NCBI RefSeq assembly: GCF_000014005.1 | Contig: NC_008009.1 | Location: 1,612,001 to 1,676,000 of the forward strand | Source of the DNA: Candidatus Koribacter versatilis Ellin345 | Lineage (GTDB): Bacteria > Acidobacteriota > Terriglobia > Terriglobales > Acidobacteriaceae | Reading direction: 5' to 3' | DNA length: 64,000 bases | Shown here: positions 54,128-62,706 of the stretch, piece after piece | Position numbering within the stretch: the first letter of the stretch is position 1 | How the letters are laid out: every line of letters starts with the position of its first letter | The notes under the pieces: model-generated | The model's input: only the letters and a program-made list of their open reading frames with translations | Databases searched by the model: none | What the model was told of the DNA's origin: nothing | Made by a program: the position numbers and the translations under genes

Positions 54128-55156
54128 ATGAGTATCCGACTGCTCACCAAGCAAGACGCCGAGGTGTACGCCGAGTTCCGCCGGTCACTTTGGCCGGTGC
54201 ACATCGGCGCAGGCAGTTGGGATGTCGTTCTCGTGAAGTACTTCGACAACCCGCATGTCGCAGCGTGTCCCGGCAGCGGACTCTATGGAAATTTCTCCGG
54301 AAATACCATGACCGGATGCATGGGCGCCTATCCCATGCCGATAACCCTCAACGGCAGTCTGTATCCTGGGCACATGCTGGTGGATTGGGCTGTGCTTCCG
54401 CGTCTGCAACTCACCCCGGCAGCCGGCAAGTTGTTTGCTCATCTCTTGGCTCTGCCCGGACGAAAATTCGGCAGCATCGGGACCACCCATTCGCAAACCC
54501 CAATCTCGCGTCGAGCGACGAAAATCGAGAGCGTCAACGCGATCTGTGTCGTCAGTCCAGCGGCGGCGCTGGCCGCGCTCGGCGGACTGATGTCCTCCAG
54601 CCTGCCCGCTCCCCTCCATTTGCAATCCCTGCCACTCGTTCCGGGAACAGAGGTCTGCCCTCCCGACGCAATCGTTCCGCAGATGCCGCTAGACACAGCG
54701 AATCACGCCTTCGTGCAGCGTGCTGGAGATTTCTGGCAGGTTTACTGCGCGGCAAGAAACTCCAATGGGTCGGTCCCGCTGCGCCTGAAAACGCCGCATG
54801 GTGAAGCGACCCTAGTCGTTTCCATTACGCAAGCCGGCCGATACCGGTTCGCATCCATGCTCACGCTGTCGCTCCAGCCCCAGACCGCCGAATCTGCACG
54901 TGCCTGCGGAAAACTCTTCCGCAAACTCCTCCTCGCCCTGAACGTCTCAGTGCTCGCCGATACCGTGGTGGACGACTTGCGCGCCGAATTCCTAAAAGCC
55001 GCGTCTCTCAAGGTCCGCACCACCCCGTCGCACTGGTGGGCGATTCGCAAGCCCGACGACACCTTTGCCGCGGCCGATGTGCGCTGGTGGCTTACGAATG
55101 CGGAACGCGATTCTCACTGGAACCTGCGCGAGCAGATGTCGCCTTACGTAAAGTAA
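54128..55156 (+). CDS. GNAT-like acyltransferase family protein, 342 aa
   Basis: ATG 54128 lies 1 nt after the SDR stop; an in-frame ATG at 54107 inside the SDR gene is a less likely alternative. The N-terminal half reads like a GNAT fold (MSIRLLTKQDAEVYAEFRRS, HMLVDWAVLPRLQLTPAAGK), but the glycine-rich acetyl-CoA motif is degenerate. The C-terminal half (from about residue 200) has no recognised domain. In the operon it could transfer an acyl group from the ACP to a sugar amine or amino acid. Unknown; the fold assignment is a weak guess. Confidence 0.65.
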   Translation: MSIRLLTKQDAEVYAEFRRSLWPVHIGAGSWDVVLVKYFDNPHVAACPGSGLYGNFSGNTMTGCMGAYPMPITLNGSLYPGHMLVDWAVLPRLQLTPAAGKLFAHLLALPGRKFGSIGTTHSQTPISRRATKIESVNAICVVSPAAALAALGGLMSSSLPAPLHLQSLPLVPGTEVCPPDAIVPQMPLDTANHAFVQRAGDFWQVYCAARNSNGSVPLRLKTPHGEATLVVSITQAGRYRFASMLTLSLQPQTAESARACGKLFRKLLLALNVSVLADTVVDDLRAEFLKAASLKVRTTPSHWWAIRKPDDTFAAADVRWWLTNAERDSHWNLREQMSPYVK

Positions 55157-55185
55157 CCTGAGCGAAAACCGCAAACAGGTCGCTC

Positions 55186-56166
55186 CTAAAACGTTATCGC
55201 CCCGGAAATCTGCAGCGTGTATCCCTGGTAAGTAGACTCGCAGCTGAATTCGCGAAAATACTTGAGGCCGACGCTCACTTTCCGGTCAGGCAGGATTACG
55301 TTGGCTGCCGGTCCCAGGGCATTCACTTTGTAGCGCAGCGCCGCCTGCTGCGAGGTGATGGCCGGCCCGTTCTTGTCGGTAGTTTGCCACTGTCCATAGC
55401 CAGCGACCGCAAGCTGAAGCCGCAGCTTCTCTTGCAACCGGAAAGTGTGGGCCAGCGAGTAGTCGAGATTGAGCGTCTGCCCAGGATGGACACTTGTACC
55501 CTCCTGCGTGCCATGAAATTCATACATTTCAAACGCAGAGAGCGCGGTAGATCTGTCTTCAGTCAGGTAGATCGTCTGTCCTCCCGCAGCCACGGAGGTC
55601 CAATAACCAGAGCCAACGTTCGTATTGGTGCCTGCACTAAATCTTCCCGTCGGCGCCAGGAACCCATAGATCACCTTGAAATCAGCGCGATGCTTGCGCC
55701 AACTGAGGATGAGCGGTTGATAGTAGCTGTCGGCAAATCCGCCGCCCCCGCTGATGGACCCGTTGATATCGGAAGTGAGAGAGTTGTTCGCGAAGGGAAG
55801 CGTTGCGGACGCGGAGAAAATCGCTCCACCCAACGGACCTATTTCCTTCTTGCTGACCCAGACAAACGTATTCAGGTCCATCAATATGGAATTCTGCCCG
55901 GTGGCCACGACATTGCCACCAGCATCCTTCTCCTCGTCGCGCGAGAAGAAGACAAACAGATTCGAGTAGGTAAGGCCGGCTTCCGGCGTCACTCCAGAGT
56001 TCGTAGCGTTCATCCCGACAGGGTAGACACCTCTCACCTGCGCCTGCACGCGATTGCAATCAAGGAAGGTTGAGAACGCGCCGAGAAGAACGACGGCAAA
56101 GATCCGCAAGATCAAGGCTGATGGGTCACGTTTCACTATCTCTGTTCTTCCAGTCGCCGGTTGCAC
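55186..56166 (-). CDS. MetA-pathway/phenol-degradation-type outer-membrane protein
   Basis: 326 residues starting at GTG 56166, which overlaps the BASS stop (TAGTG) by 1 nt. The signal peptide (ILRIFAVVLLGAFSTFLDCN) is preceded by about 15 residues. The mature part begins RGVYPVGMNATNSGVTPEAG, the typical opening of the MetA-type outer-membrane barrel family, with strand-rich segments and a terminal QGYTLQISGAITF. It likely forms a channel for hydrophobic or anionic substrates. Pairing with a BASS transporter suggests a two-step uptake route; the solute is unknown. Confidence 0.8.
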   Translation of the reverse strand: MQPATGRTEIVKRDPSALILRIFAVVLLGAFSTFLDCNRVQAQVRGVYPVGMNATNSGVTPEAGLTYSNLFVFFSRDEEKDAGGNVVATGQNSILMDLNTFVWVSKKEIGPLGGAIFSASATLPFANNSLTSDINGSISGGGGFADSYYQPLILSWRKHRADFKVIYGFLAPTGRFSAGTNTNVGSGYWTSVAAGGQTIYLTEDRSTALSAFEMYEFHGTQEGTSVHPGQTLNLDYSLAHTFRLQEKLRLQLAVAGYGQWQTTDKNGPAITSQQAALRYKVNALGPAANVILPDRKVSVGLKYFREFSCESTYQGYTLQISGAITF

Positions 56167-57032
56167 TACGAAGCTGCGGCCTTCGACGCTCGCGGCTCCG
56201 CGTTCCGGCTTCCCAGCACTCGCGTCAGTGGTATCAGAATCAGTAGCCCGACAATCGCAACTACCACCACCATCACGACCACTCTTTCATCGTCGAAGTT
56301 ACTGCCGCCAACCACCAGGGCCGCTGCAATATTGCGTTGGCCGGTTCCCAATGACAGCACGCCCTTCGTCCCCTCGCCCGGGCCCCCGAGCAGCCACCCG
56401 ATCGCCGCCCCACCGGCAACAAAGAGAATGCTGGCGAGAATGCCGCGCGTACCGAACAACGAGATCACATTCTTCATGTTCGTGATCAAAAGCAGGATGA
56501 TGAGCAAACTCAGGGTCACGCTGGAAGTAAGGTTAAGCGGACCACGCACGCGATCCGCGATGCCTTCAAGACGGGACTTCACCGCCAGCCCAACTCCCAG
56601 CGGCAGCAACATCAGGAGAAAGAGCGAGCGCGCGATTTTCATGGGATCGACCGAAACACCTTTCAGCAGCATCGGCAAAACCAGCGGCAGGTACGCCACG
56701 GTCAAGACCATAAGAAGCACCATGAGCCCAACTGAAAAGGCGAGGTCCCCCTTCGCGATGCCCGCCAGCTTTGGCAAGAATGGGGCGCCGGCCGCTGCTC
56801 CCAACAGAACCAACCCGACAGCGAGTGGCTGATCAAGCGCCAGCAGTTTTGCGATGGCCACCGCCGCTAATGGCACCAACACAAAATTCGCGAGCAACGA
56901 GAGGCACACCAATCTTGCATTGCGCAATGGAGCGACAATCTGCGAGACGGTCAGGCTCACACCCACCGCAAGCATGCTGGAAACAACAAAGGTGAGCATT
57001 ACAGCGGGTATCGCTTTGCTCAGTAGCTCCAC
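56166..57032 (-). CDS. Bile acid:sodium symporter (BASS) family transporter
   Basis: 288 residues with about nine hydrophobic helices. The family phrases are visible: NFVLVPLAAVAIAKLLALDQ, LGAAAGAPFLPKLAGIAKGD (the crossover motif), and GTGQRNIAAALVVGGSNFDD, the second crossover region. BASS proteins co-transport organic anions (bile acids, pantoate, pyruvate, taurocholate) with sodium. The Arg/Lys-rich C-terminus is usual. First gene in a two-gene operon with the outer-membrane protein. Confidence 0.9.
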   Translation of the reverse strand: MELLSKAIPAVMLTFVVSSMLAVGVSLTVSQIVAPLRNARLVCLSLLANFVLVPLAAVAIAKLLALDQPLAVGLVLLGAAAGAPFLPKLAGIAKGDLAFSVGLMVLLMVLTVAYLPLVLPMLLKGVSVDPMKIARSLFLLMLLPLGVGLAVKSRLEGIADRVRGPLNLTSSVTLSLLIILLLITNMKNVISLFGTRGILASILFVAGGAAIGWLLGGPGEGTKGVLSLGTGQRNIAAALVVGGSNFDDERVVVMVVVVAIVGLLILIPLTRVLGSRNAEPRASKAAAS

Positions 57033-57069
57033 ATTACCTTCTTTGTACTAGTTCGCTTTGCCGCCGCGA

Positions 57070-58128
57070 CTAAGCAATAGCGTGCGTTTTATTTCCGTCT
57101 GCCCGGCTCGCCATTGGCATCGTGGCCAGGTTCTTCCAGAAGGTCAGCAGTGAATCCACCCCACCAAAGAGCGTTGTGAAGATCGTGGAGTCCGCCAGCA
57201 GAATGTTTCCCGCGCGCTCCCCATTCGGAGGCATCCATAGGAAAGAGTTGAACTCCGTGTTGCCCGCCGCAGTGAAAGGATGCGGTCGCTCGAGATCGAT
57301 TGCTTGGCGCGTCAGCACGTGGATCGGCGCGGCGTAGTCGCTGGTCAGTGCGTAGTGCGGGAGGTGAGGATGAAAGTTGAAAGTTGTGACACCCTTCAGC
57401 AGATTATGTTTGTCTAAATCTCGATTGATCGTGAGCGGTGCGATTTGTCGCGTGCCCTTCACCACCGCCGGACGCAATCCAAATTGATTGATGACCGGCA
57501 CTCCCAGTGCCTTCATCAGCGAACGCGTGTACTGGCCGAAACGTTGCTGGCGAGGAACAAGCGCATCCCCGTGGTGAAGATATTCCATCTGCCGCTGGTT
57601 CGGGTCTTCGGCAAATCCCACATCATGGTGGGGGCCGATCATCAAGCACGTTCCTTCTCGCTTCAGCCACTCGCGCAGCGCCGCGATTTCCTCGGGGGCT
57701 GCTTCCTGCTCCGAAACCAGGTGGTCGAGGCCAAACACCATCAATGTATCGGTGTCCGCCAGAATACGTTCGTCGATCGGAAGCTTGTACCCCGCCTGGT
57801 CGATTCGCTGAAATACTGCCACCGGATGCTCGGTCACTTCTCCTACGACGCTCTGAAACGAGAGGGTTGAACGGTGGAACAATTCCAGCGTTCCCGCAAT
57901 GCCTTGCAGGAAATGCATCTCATCCCAATCCGTTCCCTCATACGCAGGCCACGCTACTCTGCGCACCTCGGTCATGGTCGAGAACCGGTTGTCTAGCTCA
58001 GCAGGATTCCTGTTCGTTTCCCAGGGATAGCTCCAGGTCCAGTAGATAGAGACTCTTCTTTTGCCCGTGTACTTGCGAGGAGCATGATTCTGGTTGTAAG
58101 TCCTTGGCGGCTGAAGTACGGGGCTCAT
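57070..58128 (-). CDS. Unknown protein of the DyP cassette, 352 aa
   Basis: Cytoplasmic, no signal peptide, no recognised catalytic motif. The N-terminus is PPRTYNQNHAPRKYTGKRRV; the middle has DTDTLMVFGLDHLVSEQEAA, REWLKREGTCLMIGPHHDVG and NQRQMEYLHHGDALVPRQQR; the C-terminus has NGERAGNILLADSTIFTTLF. The alternating strand-helix pattern recalls a glutamine amidotransferase-like or Rossmann fold, but no Cys nucleophile lies in the expected place. It starts 25 nt after the DyP stop on the same strand, so it is probably its operon partner. Function unknown. Confidence 0.72.
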   Translation of the reverse strand: MSPVLQPPRTYNQNHAPRKYTGKRRVSIYWTWSYPWETNRNPAELDNRFSTMTEVRRVAWPAYEGTDWDEMHFLQGIAGTLELFHRSTLSFQSVVGEVTEHPVAVFQRIDQAGYKLPIDERILADTDTLMVFGLDHLVSEQEAAPEEIAALREWLKREGTCLMIGPHHDVGFAEDPNQRQMEYLHHGDALVPRQQRFGQYTRSLMKALGVPVINQFGLRPAVVKGTRQIAPLTINRDLDKHNLLKGVTTFNFHPHLPHYALTSDYAAPIHVLTRQAIDLERPHPFTAAGNTEFNSFLWMPPNGERAGNILLADSTIFTTLFGGVDSLLTFWKNLATMPMASRADGNKTHAIA

Positions 58129-58153
58129 AAGTCTCTACCTTCCTAAGTTGCAG

Positions 58154-59524
58154 TCATTGGCTATCGTTCAGGGATGTCAGATATCGGAGTGCCTTGATCC
58201 CAGGCAGGAAGAAGTAGGCCCCTCCGCGTATCGTCGTGAAGGCCGGCAGACCTTTGATCTTTTTTCGGATCGGGCGCTTGGGTATCGTCATGTCAAACGT
58301 CCCGTCCTGAGTGCCTAAAAACGGATCGCGCTCATTGCCTAGCTCGTGGAAGGTTGGATCGTTCGCCCACACGTTCATCGCAAATTCAAATTGGCGGACC
58401 AGGCTCGCGCAACCAACGAACGCCGCGATCCCTCGCTCAACTCCGTCGTCCGCTGCACCCTCTGGCAGGGGAGGACCATACGTTCCCCCGCGCCGGATCA
58501 TCTTCCGACGGTTCATATTCACCGCGGTATCACGCGGGTTCATGCGGCGAATGTGAGAACCAAGCGGACAGCCATAGCCGTGGGGATCCTGGGTCGCATA
58601 GGCAAAATCATTACTCCGCTGCAAATCAGCGCCAAGGACGGGATCGTCTTTGTCCGGTGTCACGACCAGCGGAGCGCCGCTTCGCCACCGTCCCATGAGC
58701 TTGGCGGCTACCAGTTCCTGTTGTTCGGGTGTCTCACCATGCTGCTTGAGGAAATCGCGAAATGCACCCACATGCTCTTCCATCCTGAGATAGGCGGCAT
58801 AACTACCATTCCGAGAAAGAACTTCAGGCTGCGGCATTCCGACGGCGGGACCGTCTTCATCGGGATAACCCAGGAAGAACTCGCCTGCTTTCAGAGGCTG
58901 GCCCGACCCAGGAGTAGGCACCACTCCTGTTCCCTCAATCACTGGTTGCGAGAGTCGATCACGATAGCCAAAGTGTTCGTGAGCATGATCAAACGGCGGA
59001 ATCGCTTCCAGATCCAATGACGATAGAAGTTCCACTCCGTCGCATTGCGCAAGATATCGCGCGTGCTCCGCCCGACAGCGCTCTCGCTCCGCAACGTCAC
59101 GCGCAAACAGCACGATGATGGCATGTAATTCTCCGCTTGCCAGTCCTCCAACCCAGTGGTCTGGGTGGTTCGCACCGGTTGTACCGAGAACTTGCGCCCG
59201 TCCTGCCATTCCCTGGCGAAACTCTTCCGGAAAAGTGCCTAAAGAATCTTCCGATAATCCAAGTGCGCGCAATCCGTTCCACGTAAACCCGATACTCACC
59301 CATCGCGCATCAAGGGTGGTGTGGGCCGCCACCGCTGCAGCAGTTCCTACCTTATCCAGCAATCCCGCCAGCCACGCACGTCCCGCCGCGCCTTTCCGAA
59401 ATGTCAGGAATTCGTAGCGAGCTGCCAGCGCCGGTGGCCGCGCAATAAGGAAATGCTGGATGTCTTCGAAATCGAGACGAGCAGGATCTGCACTCAACGG
59501 GTTCTCCTGGTTCGAACTGACCAC
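58154..59524 (-). CDS. Dyp-type (dye-decolourising) haem peroxidase
   Basis: 456 residues, with no Tat or Sec signal, so probably cytoplasmic. Proximal haem ligand His324 in PLGSHIRRMNPRD. The distal GXXDG signature reads GYRDR at 186-190, keeping the catalytic Asp189 but with Arg for the second Gly. The C-terminal DPFLGTQDGTFDMTIP and FTTIRGGAYFFLPGIKALRY are typical of the larger bacterial DyP group. It would oxidise bulky substrates with peroxide. No encapsulin gene or encapsulin-type tail is seen. Middle gene of a three-gene cassette. Confidence 0.92.
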   Translation of the reverse strand: MVSSNQENPLSADPARLDFEDIQHFLIARPPALAARYEFLTFRKGAAGRAWLAGLLDKVGTAAAVAAHTTLDARWVSIGFTWNGLRALGLSEDSLGTFPEEFRQGMAGRAQVLGTTGANHPDHWVGGLASGELHAIIVLFARDVAERERCRAEHARYLAQCDGVELLSSLDLEAIPPFDHAHEHFGYRDRLSQPVIEGTGVVPTPGSGQPLKAGEFFLGYPDEDGPAVGMPQPEVLSRNGSYAAYLRMEEHVGAFRDFLKQHGETPEQQELVAAKLMGRWRSGAPLVVTPDKDDPVLGADLQRSNDFAYATQDPHGYGCPLGSHIRRMNPRDTAVNMNRRKMIRRGGTYGPPLPEGAADDGVERGIAAFVGCASLVRQFEFAMNVWANDPTFHELGNERDPFLGTQDGTFDMTIPKRPIRKKIKGLPAFTTIRGGAYFFLPGIKALRYLTSLNDSQ

Positions 59525-59530
59525 ACTCCG

Positions 59531-60142
59531 CTATTGCATCAGGTCGAGCATGCCTGTAAATGCTGCCTTGAGTTTCAGCGCCTTCTTGATCTCGTCAGAA
59601 CTAACGTATGGATACTCGCCATACTCCAGGAAGCTGGGGCATTGGTGTTCACGGAAGAAGTTGATGACTGCGTTCACATTCGTCTTCCAGTCCTCTGGCC
59701 ACCCCTCAAGATTTACGAAAACCGTCGTGATCCCCGTCTTCACGAAGAGAGCGACTGCGTCTTCGATATACTTGTCGAAATCCGTATCGAAGATGCCTTG
59801 GTACATGAAGTGCAGCCCCGATCCAACGTCAAACAAAACCCAGCGCAGGTAGTGGAGCTTCAACGGAGCCAGTACGCTTGGATCTCCCTTAACCGCCGCT
59901 TCAATACTGTGCCCGTAGTCGCGAATCGCCTGCTCTCTGCCGGGTTTCACCTTGGCAACCACCGAAAAGCCGTAACACGATGGAGTCTGCGGGAATATTG
60001 GCCCGTATCTTCCTTGTTCGACCTTGAAGTACCCCTCCTTCGGGAGCGCCATTGCTTGCGGCTGGGTCCAATCGCCCTTAGTTGGGGCTTCCGGAGTGTG
60101 GGCTTTCGAGGCATCGGTTTTGGGCGTGGCGGATGTTGCCAT
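59531..60142 (-). CDS. Unknown protein of the DyP cassette, 203 aa
   Basis: First gene of the cassette, 6 nt before the DyP start. Residues 1-35 are a disordered Ala/Thr/Pro-rich start. The rest has two beta-alpha units (CYGFSVVAKVKPGREQAIRD, LHYLRWVLFDVGSGLHFMYQ, FDKYIEDAVALFVKTGITTV, WKTNVNAVINFFREHQCPSF) with a single Cys in each of two places. Helix-strand order is like a dimeric alpha/beta-barrel, the same fold class as DyP and chlorite dismutase, but I see no haem ligand His-motif. Function unknown; a partner or chaperone of the peroxidase is a guess. Confidence 0.72.
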   Translation of the reverse strand: MATSATPKTDASKAHTPEAPTKGDWTQPQAMALPKEGYFKVEQGRYGPIFPQTPSCYGFSVVAKVKPGREQAIRDYGHSIEAAVKGDPSVLAPLKLHYLRWVLFDVGSGLHFMYQGIFDTDFDKYIEDAVALFVKTGITTVFVNLEGWPEDWKTNVNAVINFFREHQCPSFLEYGEYPYVSSDEIKKALKLKAAFTGMLDLMQ

Positions 60143-60381
60143 AGGACTCTCCTCTCACTACGTGAGGCGTTTGAGATCGCATCAACAAAGGAAGCGATGA
60201 TTTCTGGCGTGCATTACAAAGACGAGCATCTGAGGCGATGGATCGCGAGCGTGCCTTCCCCACCGTTGTTGCGGAGGCTAAAGAACAATGTGTGCCGTGG
60301 GAACTGGCAGTTCTCGCAGTGCCGAGTGGTTCGTTCGTGTCGATCTGCCTGAATGACTTGGGACGAACGCGCAAAAGCGAA

Positions 60382-60410
60382 CCGCCGGCCTTCGCGAGAA
60401 GAGCCGGCGG
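60382..60410 (-). terminator. Terminator of the aldehyde dehydrogenase gene
   Basis: CCGCCGGC (60382-60389) pairs with GCCGGCGG (60403-60410); on the minus strand the stem is followed by TTCGCTTTTG. It lies just past the aldehyde dehydrogenase stop. Confidence 0.7.
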
Positions 60411-60428
60411 CATCTTGATATTCAGCGT

Positions 60429-61919
60429 TTAGTTTTCCAGGCGCACACAGACCGCTTTGGTCTCGGTGTAGAGCTCGAGTGCGTCGTGCCCCATCTCGCG
60501 TCCCCAGCCCGATTGCTTATAACCCCCAAACGGCAGCGCGGCGTCGAACACGTTGTAACAATTCACCCACACTGTGCCGGCGCGCAGCTTTGCCGCCAGT
60601 GAATGCGCCTTGTTAATGTCGCGCGTCCACACCGCTGCCGCGAGACCGTAGCTCGACGCATTGGCTGAGTTCAACACCTCGTCCACGCTGTTGAACGGGA
60701 TCGCCGTGACCACGGGTCCGAAGATCTCTTCGCAAACGACTTTCATCGTCGGCTTCACATCCACCAGCACCGTTGGCTCCACGAAGTAGCCCGGCCCCGT
60801 CTGTTTCTTCCCGCCAACCAGGGGTTTTGCTCCTTGTTGCACCCCAGATTCGAGATACCCGCACACGCGATCGAGTTGCTCCTGCGAAACCAGCGGACCC
60901 ATGTTGGTTGCCGGATCAAGCCCAGATCCCAAGCGAATGTTCTTTGCGGCTTCGGCCACACCCTCCACCACTTTGTCGAACTGGCTCTTGTGTACGAACA
61001 GCCGTGAGCCCGCGCAGCAGCACTGGCCGTGATTGAAAAAGATCGCGTTCGCGCTGCCTGATATCGCAATGTCCAGGTCCGCATCAGCGAGCACGATATT
61101 CGGCGACTTGCCGCCCAGTTCGAGAGAGACTTTTTTCAGGTTGCCTGCGGCAGCCTGCACAATCAATTTGCCGACTTCTGTCGATCCGGTGAACGCAATC
61201 TTGTCGACGTCCGGATGGGCGGCCAGCGCAGCGCCGGCAGTTTCGCCGAAGCCCGGCACAACGTTCACCACGCCATCGGGGAAGCCTGCTTCCATGATCA
61301 GTTCGCCCAGGCGCAGCGCGGAGAGAGGTGTCTGTTCCGCCGGCTTCAACACCACCGTGCACCCAACCGCCAGCGCCGGACCCAGTTTCCACGCGGCCAT
61401 CAGCAGCGGAAAGTTCCAGGGAATGATCTGGCCGATTACGCCCACCGGTTCGCGATAGGTATAAGCATGGAACTGCGGGCCCAGCGGAATCGTGTTGCCT
61501 TCCACCTTCGTCGCCCAGCCAGCCATGTAACGGAAAAGGTCTACCGCGAGCGGAACGTCGGCCACCCGCGCCACCGACAGCGGCTTCCCATTGTCGAGCG
61601 ATTCCAACTCGGCGAACTCTTCCAGGTGCTGCTCGAGCAGGTCCGCGAGTTTCCACAAAAGACGTCCCCGTTGCGACGGCGACATTTTCGACCACGGTCC
61701 GCTCTCAAATGCCTTCCGCGCCGCGGCGACGGCGAGATCAATGTCGGCACGATCGCCTTCGGCAACTCGCGCCAGTACTTCGCCAGTCGCCGGATTCAGG
61801 GTCTCAAAGAATTTACCCGACGCACTATCGATCCAGTTCCCGCCGATCAGCATCTTTCGCGGCTTTGTGATGAATTGGCTGACGTTGCTGTTCAGTTCTA
61901 CGGCCGACACGACTGACAT
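60429..61919 (-). CDS. NAD(P)-dependent aldehyde dehydrogenase (ALDH1/2-like)
   Basis: 496 residues from ATG 61919, with GAGGTG upstream; the frame is open 113 codons further but non-protein-like. Motifs: IPWNFPLLMAAWKLGPALAV (NAD), TGSTEVGKLI, ELGGKSPNIVLADAD (Glu base), FFNHGQCCCAGSRLFVHKSQ (catalytic Cys in GQCCCAG), EEIFGPVVTAIPF and PFGGYKQSGWGREMG. This is the broad-range ALDH class acting on aliphatic or aromatic aldehydes. Single gene with its own terminator. Confidence 0.95.
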   Translation of the reverse strand: MSVVSAVELNSNVSQFITKPRKMLIGGNWIDSASGKFFETLNPATGEVLARVAEGDRADIDLAVAAARKAFESGPWSKMSPSQRGRLLWKLADLLEQHLEEFAELESLDNGKPLSVARVADVPLAVDLFRYMAGWATKVEGNTIPLGPQFHAYTYREPVGVIGQIIPWNFPLLMAAWKLGPALAVGCTVVLKPAEQTPLSALRLGELIMEAGFPDGVVNVVPGFGETAGAALAAHPDVDKIAFTGSTEVGKLIVQAAAGNLKKVSLELGGKSPNIVLADADLDIAISGSANAIFFNHGQCCCAGSRLFVHKSQFDKVVEGVAEAAKNIRLGSGLDPATNMGPLVSQEQLDRVCGYLESGVQQGAKPLVGGKKQTGPGYFVEPTVLVDVKPTMKVVCEEIFGPVVTAIPFNSVDEVLNSANASSYGLAAAVWTRDINKAHSLAAKLRAGTVWVNCYNVFDAALPFGGYKQSGWGREMGHDALELYTETKAVCVRLEN

Positions 61920-62029
61920 ATTGCACCTCACTCCGGAATCTGGGTTGCCTGCGCAGGCAATCGATGGAAGGCAGCAATAATACACCCGCTGATGGATGCC
62001 CGTGCCATATCGCTCGCCGATAAGATTAT

Positions 62030-62524
62030 CTAGGCAAGGCCTTGCCGCAGATATCCAGCCACGTCGCTTACGAAGCGATGCACTGACACCTCCGCGATGC
62101 GGTATCCGACGATCGCGTTCATGGTCTTGCCCACGGCGCCGAACGGGGGCTCGTAAACTCCGAAAAAATCCAGCTGCGTTTCTGTCGCAGTCAGCGGGTA
62201 TGCGGAAAGGGTGCCGTTCATCAGCGGAAATAGTCCCGGCATGCTTGCCGCTTCCCATTCGAGCAGCAATCGCACGCTGGGCGTTGAGTTGGCGTCCCCG
62301 GCTTCTTCCTGGATCTCTTTGACGGAAATATGGATGTCGGTCTTTACGCCAATACCGCCAAAATCGACGTGCAGTTCAGCCGCCACTGACTGCGCGCGGG
62401 AAGCCGCTGCTTTCGTGGCCGACTGAAAAATCGCTAGCGCGTTCGCCCTCAAGGCATCGCGTACGCTCGCGTAGGGACGGTTCACATAGTCGTAACTGCG
62501 AATCTCACGTCCAGTGCTCATCAT
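62030..62524 (-). CDS. Hypothetical protein, possibly SRPBCC-like, 164 aa
   Basis: Starts with two adjacent Met codons (MMSTGREIRSYDYVNRPYAS), so either is possible. The pattern YVNRPYASVRDALRANALAI, then beta strands (VDFGGIGVKTDIHISVKEI, VRLLLEWEAASMPGLFPLMN, TETQLDFFGVYEPPFGAVGK), then a C-terminal helix (VSVHRFVSDVAGYLRQGLA) resembles the START/SRPBCC ligand-binding fold. No signal peptide. It sits between the ALDH gene (same strand, 110 nt) and the divergent succinate dehydrogenase operon. Function unknown. Confidence 0.72.
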   Translation of the reverse strand: MMSTGREIRSYDYVNRPYASVRDALRANALAIFQSATKAAASRAQSVAAELHVDFGGIGVKTDIHISVKEIQEEAGDANSTPSVRLLLEWEAASMPGLFPLMNGTLSAYPLTATETQLDFFGVYEPPFGAVGKTMNAIVGYRIAEVSVHRFVSDVAGYLRQGLA

Positions 62525-62706
62525 TCCACCCAGCCCGACCTCCAGCCTTCAGACCGGTGGTCGCGAAAACTGTACCATAGCCCACTCCTCCTGAAGTTCG
62601 ATTGCGCGGGAGTTTCCCTGTATTATGGCTACCGCTCAAATGCAACGCGACCAGGCTCGTCGTGGATGGCCGATGCCCGGGTCGCACGCACGCGTGGGGA
62701 GGCGTG

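Noticed and set aside
59321-60352. 343-codon forward ORF opposite the DyP cassette
   Set aside because: Antisense to the 203-residue gene and the DyP gene; its 51-codon tail at 60197-60352 is the only part outside them and has no ribosome site.
60238-60432. Forward ORF of 64 codons before the aldehyde dehydrogenase terminator
   Set aside because: No ribosome site, runs through the terminator hairpin of the opposite gene, and the sequence lacks protein-like pattern.
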